From DATLHO01 sp035539855 (GTDB taxonomy: Bacteria > Bacteroidota > Ignavibacteria > OLB7): DNA of 16,890 nt. Of this stretch, positions 1-7,337 are shown piece by piece. The stretch lies in the NCBI GenBank assembly GCA_035539855.1, contig DATLHO010000111.1:1-16890 (forward strand), in the 5' to 3' direction. The stretch's first letter is position 1. Each line of letters opens with the position of its first letter. Under the pieces are notes generated by a model that was given only the letters and a program-made list of their open reading frames with translations, made no database searches and was not told the DNA's origin. The translations under genes were made by a program, and so were the position numbers.

Positions 1-1113
1 CCGGCCGAGCTTCTGCGCTCCTTCGGCTTCGAGGTCTACTTCCCCGAGAACCACGGCGCGTTCCTGGGCGCCGCGCGCGCGGCCGGCGAGATGATCCCGG
101 CGGCGACGAAGCTCGGCTACGGCGACGACGTCTGCTCGTACCTGACGTCCGACATCGGCGCGTACCTGCAGGGCACGACGCCGCTGGCGGAGCACTACGG
201 CATCGCGCAGATCCCGCGACCCGACCTGCTGGTCTACAGCACCAACCAGTGCCGCGAGGTGCAGGAGTGGTTCTCGTTCTACGCGCGCACGCTCAACATC
301 CCGATCGCCGGCATCTGTCCTCCGCGCCACCTCGACCGCGTCGAGAGCGCGGACATCGACAACGTCGTCGCGCAGACGCGCGCGCTGATCCCGATCTGCG
401 AGCAGGTGAGCGGCCGGCGCTTCGATCTCGAGCGATTCATCGAGACCGTGCGGCTCAGCCGTGAGGCCGCCGTGCTCTGGCGCCGCGTGCTCGAGACCGC
501 GATGGCGACGCCCGCTCCGCTGAGCTTCTTCGACGGCTGCATCCAGATGGGTCCGATCGTCGTGCTGCGCGGCACCGAGACCGCCATCGACTACTACCGC
601 GTGCTGCTGGCGGAGCTCGAGGCGCGAGTGGAGGAGGGAGTCGGCGTCGTCGGCAACGAGGTGTGCCGGCTGTACTGGGACGGCATGCCGATCTGGGGAC
701 GGCTGCGCGCGCTCTCGGAGCTCATGCACCGCCAGGGCGCCGTCGTCGTCGCGTCGACGTACTGCAACAGTTGGATCCTCGACACGATGGACGAGCGCAC
801 GCCGTTCGAGTCGACCGCGCTGGCGTACACCGAGATCTTCATCAACCGCAGCGAGAGTGCGAAGGAGGCGATGCTGCGCGAGCTCATCGGCGCCTACCGC
901 ATCGACGGCGTGATCTTCCACGACGCGCGGACATGCTTCAACAACAGCAACGCGCGCTTCGGCATGCCCGAGCGACTGCGCGCGGCCGCGTCGATCCCGA
1001 CGCTCGTGATCGAAGGCGACCTCTGCGATTTGCGCTTCTATTCCGACGGCCAGACGGCCACCAAGCTCGAGGCGTTCATCGAGCAGTTGATCGACGTCCA
1101 CTATCCGGTCTGA
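1..1113 (+). CDS. bcrB: Benzoyl-CoA reductase subunit B (BcrB/BadE/BzdO-like), 5' end cut off by window
   Basis: The frame is open from base 1, and 370 residues are visible. Family members are about 430-440 residues, so roughly 60-70 N-terminal residues probably lie upstream; the ATG at 91 is internal. This subunit of the HGD-D (2-hydroxyacyl-CoA dehydratase D-component) fold forms, with BcrC, the substrate-binding module of ATP-dependent class I benzoyl-CoA reductase, which reduces the ring to cyclohexa-1,5-diene-1-carbonyl-CoA. Visible family motifs are PAELLRSFGF and VYFPENHGA at the left edge, then CSYLTSD (Cys codon at 133), TNQCREVQEW (Cys codon at 250), GMPIWGRLRAL, STYCNSW and ARTCFNNSN (Cys codon at 934). 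The three cysteines at 133, 250 and 934 are the likely Fe-S ligands. The B rather than C assignment rests on remembered similarity to Thauera BcrB. A 2-hydroxyacyl-CoA dehydratase subunit is the alternative, but had, oah and dch downstream argue for BCR. The next gene starts 4 bp after the stop. Confidence 0.88.
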   Translation, partial: PAELLRSFGFEVYFPENHGAFLGAARAAGEMIPAATKLGYGDDVCSYLTSDIGAYLQGTTPLAEHYGIAQIPRPDLLVYSTNQCREVQEWFSFYARTLNIPIAGICPPRHLDRVESADIDNVVAQTRALIPICEQVSGRRFDLERFIETVRLSREAAVLWRRVLETAMATPAPLSFFDGCIQMGPIVVLRGTETAIDYYRVLLAELEARVEEGVGVVGNEVCRLYWDGMPIWGRLRALSELMHRQGAVVVASTYCNSWILDTMDERTPFESTALAYTEIFINRSESAKEAMLRELIGAYRIDGVIFHDARTCFNNSNARFGMPERLRAAASIPTLVIEGDLCDLRFYSDGQTATKLEAFIEQLIDVHYPV

Positions 1114-1117
1114 GGCC

Positions 1118-2965
1118 ATGCACACTTCCACGGAGAGCCCACAAACGATCGCGGTCGTCGGCATGGGACCCGTCGGTCAGATCCTCGCCGTCCACCTGCG
1201 CGAGGCCGGCCAGCGCGTGATCCTCTGCGACCGCGACAAGGCGCGGATGCACCGCATCCGCAAGGACGGCATCCGGCTCGTCGGCGCCATGCAGAAGCAC
1301 GCGGAGTTCGACGAGGTCTACTCGTCGGTCGCCGACGTGCTGCCGCTGGAGCCCGACGTCGTCGTGCTCGCGGTCAAGGCGTATCACATGGAGGGCGTTC
1401 TGACGGAGATGGAGGGATTCCCGCGCGAGGGCGTCGCCTACGTCAGCGCGCAGAACGGTATCGACGTCGAGCTCGCACTGGCCGACGAGTTCGGCGAGGC
1501 GAGCACCTATCGGATGGTCGTCAACTACGCCGGCAACCATCGCGCCCCGAACGTCATCGGCGTCAGCTTCTTCAATCCCCCGAACTACATCGCCTCGATC
1601 GACGACTCGCACCCCGAGGTCGCCACGCGCCTGGCCGAGACGCTGAGCTCCGTCCGGCTCGACACCGTCACCGTCGACTCCTACGAGATCCTGCGCCGCG
1701 TCTGGGAGAAGACCGTGCTCAACAGCTCGCTGAGCGCGCTCTGCGGCGTCGCGCAGATGACGATGAAGGAGGTGATGGCGCTGCCGGACATGGTGCACAT
1801 CATCGAGCAGGTCATCATCGAGTCGATCGCGGTGGCCAACGCCGAGAACATCCAGCTCGAAACGAACTTCCTGCGCCACTGCCTGCGCTACCTGCGGCGC
1901 TCGGGCAACCACTTCCCGTCGCTCGCGGTCGACCTGCTGCACCGCCGTCCGACCGAGATCGATTACTTCAACGGGAAGTTCGTCGAGTACGGCAAGAAGC
2001 ACTACATCCGCACCCCGATGCATCTGCTGTTCACCAACATGGTGAAGGCGATCACGACGAAGCACGGCGGGCAGAACGGCGCCGCGCCGGTGGTGCGCGA
2101 GACGACCGCGTACGACGTGCCGCCGCACAAGAGCAACGCGGCCGACAGCTACTATCTCGGCGTCGACCTCGGCTCGGCGTACACGAAGCTCGTCGTCATG
2201 AACGGGCAGCACGACATCCTCTACCGCGAGATCGTCCGCACGCTCAACCGCGACCGCAAGCCGCTGTACGAGGCGCTCGGGCACGCGCACGAGCACTTCC
2301 CGATCGCCGCGACGTGCGCCGCGGGCTACGGCCGCGAGCACTTCCCCGACGCCGACCTGACGATGACCGAGATCCAGTGCGCCGCACGCCGGGCGTACCA
2401 GCAGCTCGGCACCGGGTGCAGCATCATCGACATCGGCGCGGAGGACATCAAGGCGATCGAGGTCGACGCCAAGGGCCACGTCTCGAACTTCTACATGAAC
2501 TCGAAGTGCGCCGCCGGCACCGGCGCGTTCCTCACGGAGATGGCCGAGCGCGTCGAGATCGACATCGACGACATGAGCAAGCTCGCCGCGCTCTCGTCGA
2601 CGTCGAAGGAGCTCAACAGCTTCTGCACGGTCTTCTCGAAGACCGAGGTCATGAAGTGGATGTTCGACCAGGTGCCGATCGAGGACATCGCGCGCGGCAT
2701 CTACCTGTCGCTGGCCAATCGCGTGCTGAAGCTCAAGCTCGACAGTGACCTGCCGCTCTACCTCGCCGGCGGCGTCGTCGCGCACCATCCGTACCTGCGG
2801 ACGTTGCTCGAGGAGCTCTTCGGCCGTCAGGTCGGCGTCCTGCGCGACCCGCAGTACTGCGTCGCCGCCGGAGCCGCGCTCTTCGCCGAGCGGCACGTCC
2901 GCCGCACCGCTGCAATCTCCCCCACGCTCACGACGCTGCTGCAGCATGAGGTCTCGCCATCATGA
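1118..2965 (+). CDS. Fusion protein: ketopantoate-reductase-like domain plus BCR/HgdC-type ATPase (activator) domain
   Basis: This 615-residue protein has two recognisable halves in one uninterrupted frame. Residues 10-316 resemble ketopantoate reductase (ApbA/PanE). They have a Rossmann motif GMGPVG (15-20) and apparent equivalents of the catalytic residues: Asn113 in QNGI, Lys198 in WEKTVLNSSL and Glu280 in PTEIDYFNGK. Residues about 317-343 form a linker. Residues 345-593 form an ASKHA ATPase of the BcrA/BcrD/BadF/BadG/HgdC family, with GVDLGSAYTK (phosphate loop), KCAAGTGAFL (Cys464), SFCTVFSKTEV (Cys503) and LAGGVV. Cys464 and Cys503 match the cysteines that bridge a [4Fe-4S] cluster between two ATPase subunits. 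The ATPase part should couple ATP hydrolysis to low-potential electron transfer into the BcrB/BcrC module. What the reductase half does is unknown; PanE relatives reduce 2-oxoacids with NAD(P)H. The gene lies 4 bp after bcrB and overlaps the thiolase start by 4 bp (ATGA). The domain calls are firm; the assignment to a specific BCR subunit is not. Confidence 0.87.
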   Translation: MHTSTESPQTIAVVGMGPVGQILAVHLREAGQRVILCDRDKARMHRIRKDGIRLVGAMQKHAEFDEVYSSVADVLPLEPDVVVLAVKAYHMEGVLTEMEGFPREGVAYVSAQNGIDVELALADEFGEASTYRMVVNYAGNHRAPNVIGVSFFNPPNYIASIDDSHPEVATRLAETLSSVRLDTVTVDSYEILRRVWEKTVLNSSLSALCGVAQMTMKEVMALPDMVHIIEQVIIESIAVANAENIQLETNFLRHCLRYLRRSGNHFPSLAVDLLHRRPTEIDYFNGKFVEYGKKHYIRTPMHLLFTNMVKAITTKHGGQNGAAPVVRETTAYDVPPHKSNAADSYYLGVDLGSAYTKLVVMNGQHDILYREIVRTLNRDRKPLYEALGHAHEHFPIAATCAAGYGREHFPDADLTMTEIQCAARRAYQQLGTGCSIIDIGAEDIKAIEVDAKGHVSNFYMNSKCAAGTGAFLTEMAERVEIDIDDMSKLAALSSTSKELNSFCTVFSKTEVMKWMFDQVPIEDIARGIYLSLANRVLKLKLDSDLPLYLAGGVVAHHPYLRTLLEELFGRQVGVLRDPQYCVAAGAALFAERHVRRTAAISPTLTTLLQHEVSPS

Positions 2966-4224
2966 AGGGATACCATCACCCTGAGCTCGGCATCGGCGTG
3001 ACGTTCGACGACGTCGTCCTTCTCGGCGGCGCGCGCACGCCGTTCGGCGATCTCGGCGGAGGCCTGGCGAGGATCTCGCCGACCGACCTCGGCATCGCCG
3101 CCTCGCGCGCCGCGCTCGAGCGCACCGGCGTCGAGGGACGGGAGATCGACCAGGTGATCGTCGCGAACATCGGCCAGGCCAGCTTCGACGCGTACTTCGT
3201 CGCGCGACACATCGCGCTCTACGCCGGCGTGCCCCAGAGCGTGCCCGCGCTGCAGGTGCAGCGGATTTGCGCCTCCGGAATCGAGACGCTCGTCACCGGA
3301 GCCGAGCAGATCGAGATCGGCAAGGCCGACACCGTGCTGTGCTGCGGCGCCGAGAACATGTCGCTCGCGCCGACGGCCGGCTTCGGCAATCGCCTCGGAT
3401 ATCATCTCGGCGGCGTGGTGTTCAAGGATATGCTGTGGGAGGCCCTCGACGACACGGCAGCGGGAACGACCATGGGGGGCACGGCGGAGAACGTCGCCGA
3501 GCGCTACGGGGTCACCCGCTGCGACGTCGACGCCTTCGCCCTGGACTCGCAGGATCGCGCCGCCGCGGCCGAGGCGCGCGGCTGGTTCGCCGGCGAGATC
3601 GCGCCGGTCGGCTCCGCGACGTTCGAAGCGGCCGGACTCGCTCCGCGCTCGATACGCATCGGGCGTAACGGGACGCTCGTCGAGCGCGACGAGCACGTGC
3701 GCGCGACGAAGCTCGAGTCGCTCGCGAAGCTGCCGGCCGCCTTCAGAGGCGACGGCATTCAGACCGCGGGTAACAGCGCGGGCATCGTCGACGGCGGCGC
3801 CTCGGCGGTGATCGCCTCGGGCGAGCGCGCGAGGCGCACGGGCCGCACGCCGATCGCACGCATCGTCGCGGCCGCGTCGTGCGGCGTCGACCCGAAGCAG
3901 ATGGGCATCGGCCCGGTCCCGGCCATCGAGTTGCTGCTCTCGCTCACCGGACTGAGCATCGACCAGATCGATCTCTTCGAGATCAACGAAGCCTTCGCCG
4001 CACAGGTCGTCGCCGTCGAGCGGCTGCTCGGTCTCGACCACGCGCTCGTCAACATCAACGGCGGCGCGATCGCCCTCGGCCACCCGCTCGCCGCCACCGG
4101 CGTCCGTCTCGCGCTGACCGCGGCCCGCGCACTGCACGAGCGGGACGGCCGCTACGCCATCGTCACCGCCTGCATCGGTGGAGGCCAGGGCACGGCACTG
4201 CTGATAGAGCGTCCGACATCCTGA
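2962..4224 (+). CDS. Thiolase (acetyl-CoA C-acyltransferase), probably acting on 3-oxopimelyl-CoA
   Basis: The protein has 420 residues, close to the usual 390-430 of degradative thiolases. All three catalytic elements are present: nucleophile Cys103 in QRICASGIE, His374 in GGAIALGHPLAATG, and Cys404 in ACIGGGQG. NEAFAAQ and CCGAENMS also match the family. Thiolases cleave 3-oxoacyl-CoA with CoA to give acetyl-CoA and a shortened acyl-CoA. In this operon the expected substrate is 3-oxopimelyl-CoA (giving glutaryl-CoA plus acetyl-CoA), and possibly acetoacetyl-CoA later. That specificity is inferred from context only. The ATG at 2962 overlaps the stop of the preceding gene (ATGA), which supports this start and translational coupling, although the N-terminus is about 15 residues longer than in many thiolases. 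A 71-bp gap with no recognisable promoter separates it from the dehydrogenase gene. Confidence 0.9.
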   Translation: MKGYHHPELGIGVTFDDVVLLGGARTPFGDLGGGLARISPTDLGIAASRAALERTGVEGREIDQVIVANIGQASFDAYFVARHIALYAGVPQSVPALQVQRICASGIETLVTGAEQIEIGKADTVLCCGAENMSLAPTAGFGNRLGYHLGGVVFKDMLWEALDDTAAGTTMGGTAENVAERYGVTRCDVDAFALDSQDRAAAAEARGWFAGEIAPVGSATFEAAGLAPRSIRIGRNGTLVERDEHVRATKLESLAKLPAAFRGDGIQTAGNSAGIVDGGASAVIASGERARRTGRTPIARIVAAASCGVDPKQMGIGPVPAIELLLSLTGLSIDQIDLFEINEAFAAQVVAVERLLGLDHALVNINGGAIALGHPLAATGVRLALTAARALHERDGRYAIVTACIGGGQGTALLIERPTS

Positions 4225-4295
4225 CGCACGTGCCATCCGGCAGCACACATGACTCACGACACGCTCGACCCTCTCCGACTTCAATCCTCAATCCC

Positions 4296-5369
4296 ATGAA
4301 CGTGATCATCGAATCCTGGCAACTGACGACTCCGGGCGCGGCGTTCACGCATGTCGAGGCTCCGGCTCCCGCGCTCGCCGACGGCGAGGCGCTCGTCGAG
4401 GTTGCGGGGTGCGGCGTCTGTCACACGGACATGAGCTTCTGGCACCATGGCGTGCAGACGCGTCACGCGCTGCCGCTGACGCTGGGCCACGAGATCAGCG
4501 GTGTCGTCGTCGACGGTCCGTCGGAGCTCGTCGGCCGCAGCGTGATCGTGCCGGCGGTGCTGCCGTGCGGCGAGTGCGACCTGTGCCGCGCGGGACGCAG
4601 CAACGTCTGCCGGAACCAGAAGATGCCGGGCAACGACTTCAACGGCGGCTTCGCGACGCACGTCGTCGTGCCGGCTCGCTTCCTCTGTCCGGTGCCCGAT
4701 CGCCTGCTCGAGCGCATTCCGCTGGCGACGCTCAGCGTCGTCGCCGACGCCGTCTCGACGCCGTACCAGGCGGTGCGCAAGTCGGGACTCGTCGAGGGAG
4801 ACTTCGCGATCGTCATCGGCGTCGGCGGCGTCGGCACCTACGGCGCGCTGATCGCGCGGCTCCTGGGCGCCACCGTGCTCGCGCTGGACATCGACGACGC
4901 GAAGCTCGCCGCGGTCGCCGCGCAGGGCGTCGACGCGACGCTCAACATCGCCGGCGTCGATCCGAAGACCGTCAAGGAGCGCGTCCGCGAGATCGCGCGC
5001 GCCCTCGACGCGCCGCCGCACGCGTGGAAGATCTTCGAATTCTCCGGCACGAAGGCCGGACAGGAGCTGGCGTTCAGCCTCGTGACCTACGCGTCGACGC
5101 TCTCGATCGTCGGCTTCACGCTCGAGAAGGTCGAGCTGCGGCTGAGCAACCTCATGGCGTTCGACGCGCAGGTGATCGGCACGTGGGGATGTCGTCCGGA
5201 GCTCTATCCCGAGGTCGTCGCGCTGCTCGACGAAGGGCGCCTCGACGTCGTCCCGTTCGTCGAGACATTTCCGCTCTCCGAGATCAACGAGGTCTTCGCC
5301 AACACGCTCGCCCACCGGTACATGAAGCGCTCGGTGCTCGTGCCCGGCGCGCACGCCAATCAGTCATAA
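4296..5369 (+). CDS. had: 6-hydroxycyclohex-1-ene-1-carbonyl-CoA dehydrogenase
   Basis: This 357-residue zinc-dependent medium-chain alcohol dehydrogenase is close in length to Thauera Had (about 368). Catalytic zinc ligands appear in GCGVCHTD (Cys42) and LGHEISG (His65). A structural zinc site is formed by Cys91, 94, 97 and 105 in the CGECDLC...C pattern. The NAD-binding motif GVGGVG is at 175-180. The stretch PGNDFNGGFATHVVVPARF is characteristic of the Had branch rather than of general alcohol dehydrogenases. It would oxidise 6-hydroxycyclohex-1-ene-1-carbonyl-CoA to the 6-oxo compound with NAD+, making the substrate of the hydrolase encoded 3 bp downstream. The start at 4296 was chosen because ADH homology begins at once (MNVIIESWQL); the open frame extends farther upstream only as a shadow inside the thiolase gene. 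Confidence 0.92.
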   Translation: MNVIIESWQLTTPGAAFTHVEAPAPALADGEALVEVAGCGVCHTDMSFWHHGVQTRHALPLTLGHEISGVVVDGPSELVGRSVIVPAVLPCGECDLCRAGRSNVCRNQKMPGNDFNGGFATHVVVPARFLCPVPDRLLERIPLATLSVVADAVSTPYQAVRKSGLVEGDFAIVIGVGGVGTYGALIARLLGATVLALDIDDAKLAAVAAQGVDATLNIAGVDPKTVKERVREIARALDAPPHAWKIFEFSGTKAGQELAFSLVTYASTLSIVGFTLEKVELRLSNLMAFDAQVIGTWGCRPELYPEVVALLDEGRLDVVPFVETFPLSEINEVFANTLAHRYMKRSVLVPGAHANQS

Positions 5370-5372
5370 GCC

Positions 5373-6467
5373 ATGCGCACACTCATCGATCACAACCTCG
5401 TCCGCGCGGAGTACTCGCACATCCTCTTCGAGAAGCGTCCCTGCCGCGACGCCGACGGCGCGGTCGTCGACGGTCTGTACAACGCGTGGATCGTGCTCGA
5501 CAACCCGGAGCAGTTCAACTCCTACCTGACCGCGACGATCAAGGAGGTGATCCTCGCCTTCCGCGAAGCCTCCAACGATCGCAGCGTCGCGTGTGTCGTG
5601 TTCACGGGCGTCGGTGACAAGGCCTTCTGCACCGGCGGCAACACGAAACAGTACGCCGAGTACTACGCCGGCAATCCGCAGGAGTACAAGCAGTACATGC
5701 GGCTGTTCAACGATATGGTCTCCGGCATCCTCACCTGCGACAAGCCAGTGATCAACCGCGTCAACGGCATGCGCATCGCGGGGGGACAGGAGATCGGCAT
5801 GGCCTGCGACTTCTCGATCGCGCAGGACTTCGCGCGCTTCGGCCAGGCAGGTCCGCGCCACGGGAGCGCGCCAGAGGGAGGCTCGACCGACTTCCTCTCG
5901 TTGTTCGTCGGCATCGAGCGGGCGATGTTCTCGTGCACGGTCTGCGAGCACTGGACCGCGTACGAGGCGCTTCGCTTCGGCCTTCTCACGGATGTCGTTC
6001 CCGCGCTGAAGGTCGACGGCGCATGGGTCCCCAATCCCCTCGTCATCACCGATCGCTGGCTCGACGCGAAGGGAGCGATCGTCCACGGCACACCGAAGAC
6101 CGGCGCCGATCTCGCCGAGGCGAAGGCTCTCGTCGCGCGCGGGACGATGGACCTCTCGCTGCTCGACGAGGCCGTCGAGCAGCTCTGCACGAAGCTCCTC
6201 TACACGTTCCCGAACTGCCTGGCGAAGACCCTCGGCTCGATGCGCAAGAAGAAGCTCGAGGCATGGGACCGAAACAAGGAATCGAACCGCGACTGGCTCG
6301 GCCTCAACATGATGACCGAGGCGAAGGCCGGCTTCCGCGCGTTCAACGAGGGACCGAAGGGACACCGCGAGGTCGATTTCATCAGGCTCCGCCGGCTGCT
6401 GGCCGAGGGCGAGCCGTGGAGCGACGAGCTCATCCGCGAGATCTCGCCGCAGTACGCACACTCCTGA
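5373..6467 (+). CDS. oah: 6-oxocyclohex-1-ene-1-carbonyl-CoA hydrolase (ring-opening)
   Basis: This 364-residue crotonase-superfamily protein is longer than ordinary enoyl-CoA hydratases (about 260) and matches the length of Oah enzymes (about 375). Family features include LDNPEQFNSY (42-51), the oxyanion-hole segment CTGGNTKQYAEYY, a second loop NGMRIAGGQEIGMACDF, and GQAGPRHGSAPEGGSTDF in place of the usual hydratase GQPE segment. Oah adds two waters to 6-oxocyclohex-1-ene-1-carbonyl-CoA and cleaves the ring hydrolytically to 3-hydroxypimelyl-CoA. It is the diagnostic enzyme of the Thauera/Geobacter-type route as opposed to the Rhodopseudomonas cyclohexenecarboxylate route. It starts 3 bp after the had stop, and dch follows 13 bp after its own stop, so the three genes very likely share a transcript. 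Confidence 0.94.
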   Translation: MRTLIDHNLVRAEYSHILFEKRPCRDADGAVVDGLYNAWIVLDNPEQFNSYLTATIKEVILAFREASNDRSVACVVFTGVGDKAFCTGGNTKQYAEYYAGNPQEYKQYMRLFNDMVSGILTCDKPVINRVNGMRIAGGQEIGMACDFSIAQDFARFGQAGPRHGSAPEGGSTDFLSLFVGIERAMFSCTVCEHWTAYEALRFGLLTDVVPALKVDGAWVPNPLVITDRWLDAKGAIVHGTPKTGADLAEAKALVARGTMDLSLLDEAVEQLCTKLLYTFPNCLAKTLGSMRKKKLEAWDRNKESNRDWLGLNMMTEAKAGFRAFNEGPKGHREVDFIRLRRLLAEGEPWSDELIREISPQYAHS

Positions 6468-6480
6468 ACGCCGAGACACC

Positions 6481-7278
6481 ATGAACACGCACACGGGAAT
6501 CGATGCGACGATCGTCGCGCTCGAGCGCACGCACGGCGGCGCGGTGGCGCACGTCGAGCTGCGCGGCGGAAAGGGGAACATCCTCACCGCCGAGATGATG
6601 CGCGAGGTGCGCTACACGCTCGCCGGGCTCGCGCACGATCACACGGTGAAGGTGGTGATCCTCAGCGGCGAGGGGAATCACTTCTCCTTCGGCGCGAGCG
6701 TCGCCGAGCACACGCGCGAGCTGGCCGAGGAGATGCTGCGCGAGTTCCATGGACTGATCCTGGACGTCGCGAAGCTCGACCTGCCGATCGTCACGTGCGT
6801 CTCGGGGATGTGCCTGGGCGGCGCGCTGGAGCTCGCGCTCAGCGGGCACCTGATCTTCGCCGACGCGACCGCGGTCTTCGGCCAGCCCGAGATCACGCTC
6901 GGCGTCTTCGCGCCGCCGGCCTCGGTGCTGCTGCCGCTGCGACTGGGCTTCGCGCGCGCCGAGGAGCTGCTCGTCACCGGTGAGAGCATCACGGCCGCAC
7001 GGGCGCTGGAAATCGGGCTCGTCAACAAGCTCTTCGACGACCGCGACGCGCTGCGCGCCGGGACCGATGCGTGGATCGAGAAGCACATCCTCCCGAAGAG
7101 CGCGTCGTCGCTGCGCATCGCGATCTACGCCGAGCGTCTGCCGATGGTCGCGACGCTCGCGGCGACGCTGCCGAGGCTGGAGCGACTCTACGTCGAGGAG
7201 CTCATGGCGACGCACGACGCGAACGAGGGAATCCAGGCGTATCTCGAGAAGCGTGCGCCCGTGTGGACCGACGACTGA
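6481..7278 (+). CDS. dch: Cyclohexa-1,5-diene-1-carbonyl-CoA hydratase
   Basis: This crotonase-family protein of 265 residues is close to Thauera Dch (about 256). Visible landmarks are ELRGGKGNILTAEMM near the N-terminus, the oxyanion-hole segment HFSFGASVAEH (67-77) typical of Dch, MCLGGALELAL (110-120) and FGQPEITLGVFAPPAS (133-148). Dch adds water to the cyclic diene made by benzoyl-CoA reductase, giving 6-hydroxycyclohex-1-ene-1-carbonyl-CoA for Had. Finding dch, had and oah side by side makes each of the three assignments much safer. A gap of 59 bp precedes the following fusion gene; no promoter or terminator was recognised there. Confidence 0.92.
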   Translation: MNTHTGIDATIVALERTHGGAVAHVELRGGKGNILTAEMMREVRYTLAGLAHDHTVKVVILSGEGNHFSFGASVAEHTRELAEEMLREFHGLILDVAKLDLPIVTCVSGMCLGGALELALSGHLIFADATAVFGQPEITLGVFAPPASVLLPLRLGFARAEELLVTGESITAARALEIGLVNKLFDDRDALRAGTDAWIEKHILPKSASSLRIAIYAERLPMVATLAATLPRLERLYVEELMATHDANEGIQAYLEKRAPVWTDD

Positions 7279-7337
7279 CCGACGGTGCTCTCGCATCGAC
7301 GAGACGATCACATTCGCAACGACAACCTGGTCACTCC

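Noticed and set aside
1118..2065. Genuine pantothenate biosynthesis gene panE
   Set aside because: The domain is fused to a BCR-type ATPase inside a benzoyl-CoA operon, so a housekeeping panE role is unlikely even though catalytic residues are kept.
1076..2947. A 623-codon open frame on the - strand opposite the fusion gene
   Set aside because: Its translation is Arg/Asp/Val-rich low-complexity sequence typical of the reverse shadow of a GC-rich gene, while the + strand carries clear ketopantoate-reductase and ATPase motifs.
1..2965. 2-hydroxyglutaryl-CoA or phenyllactyl-CoA dehydratase and activator
   Set aside because: The same protein folds are used, and a PanE-like domain would fit 2-hydroxyacid chemistry, but the BcrB-type motifs and the downstream had, oah and dch genes fit benzoyl-CoA reductase much better.
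2827..4284. A 485-codon open frame on the - strand opposite the thiolase
   Set aside because: It is a shadow of a gene with all thiolase catalytic residues on the + strand, and no recognisable domain is seen in it.
3879..4295. Upstream extension of the had frame inside the thiolase gene
   Set aside because: The extra residues are Arg-rich and out of frame with the thiolase; ADH homology starts at the ATG at 4296.
5364..6587. A 407-codon open frame on the - strand opposite oah
   Set aside because: Same pattern of antisense GC-rich shadow; oah on the + strand is unmistakable.
7071..7337. Upstream extension of the dehydrogenase/hydratase frame inside dch
   Set aside because: The residues have no homology and overlap dch; the Rossmann fold begins directly after the ATG at 7338.
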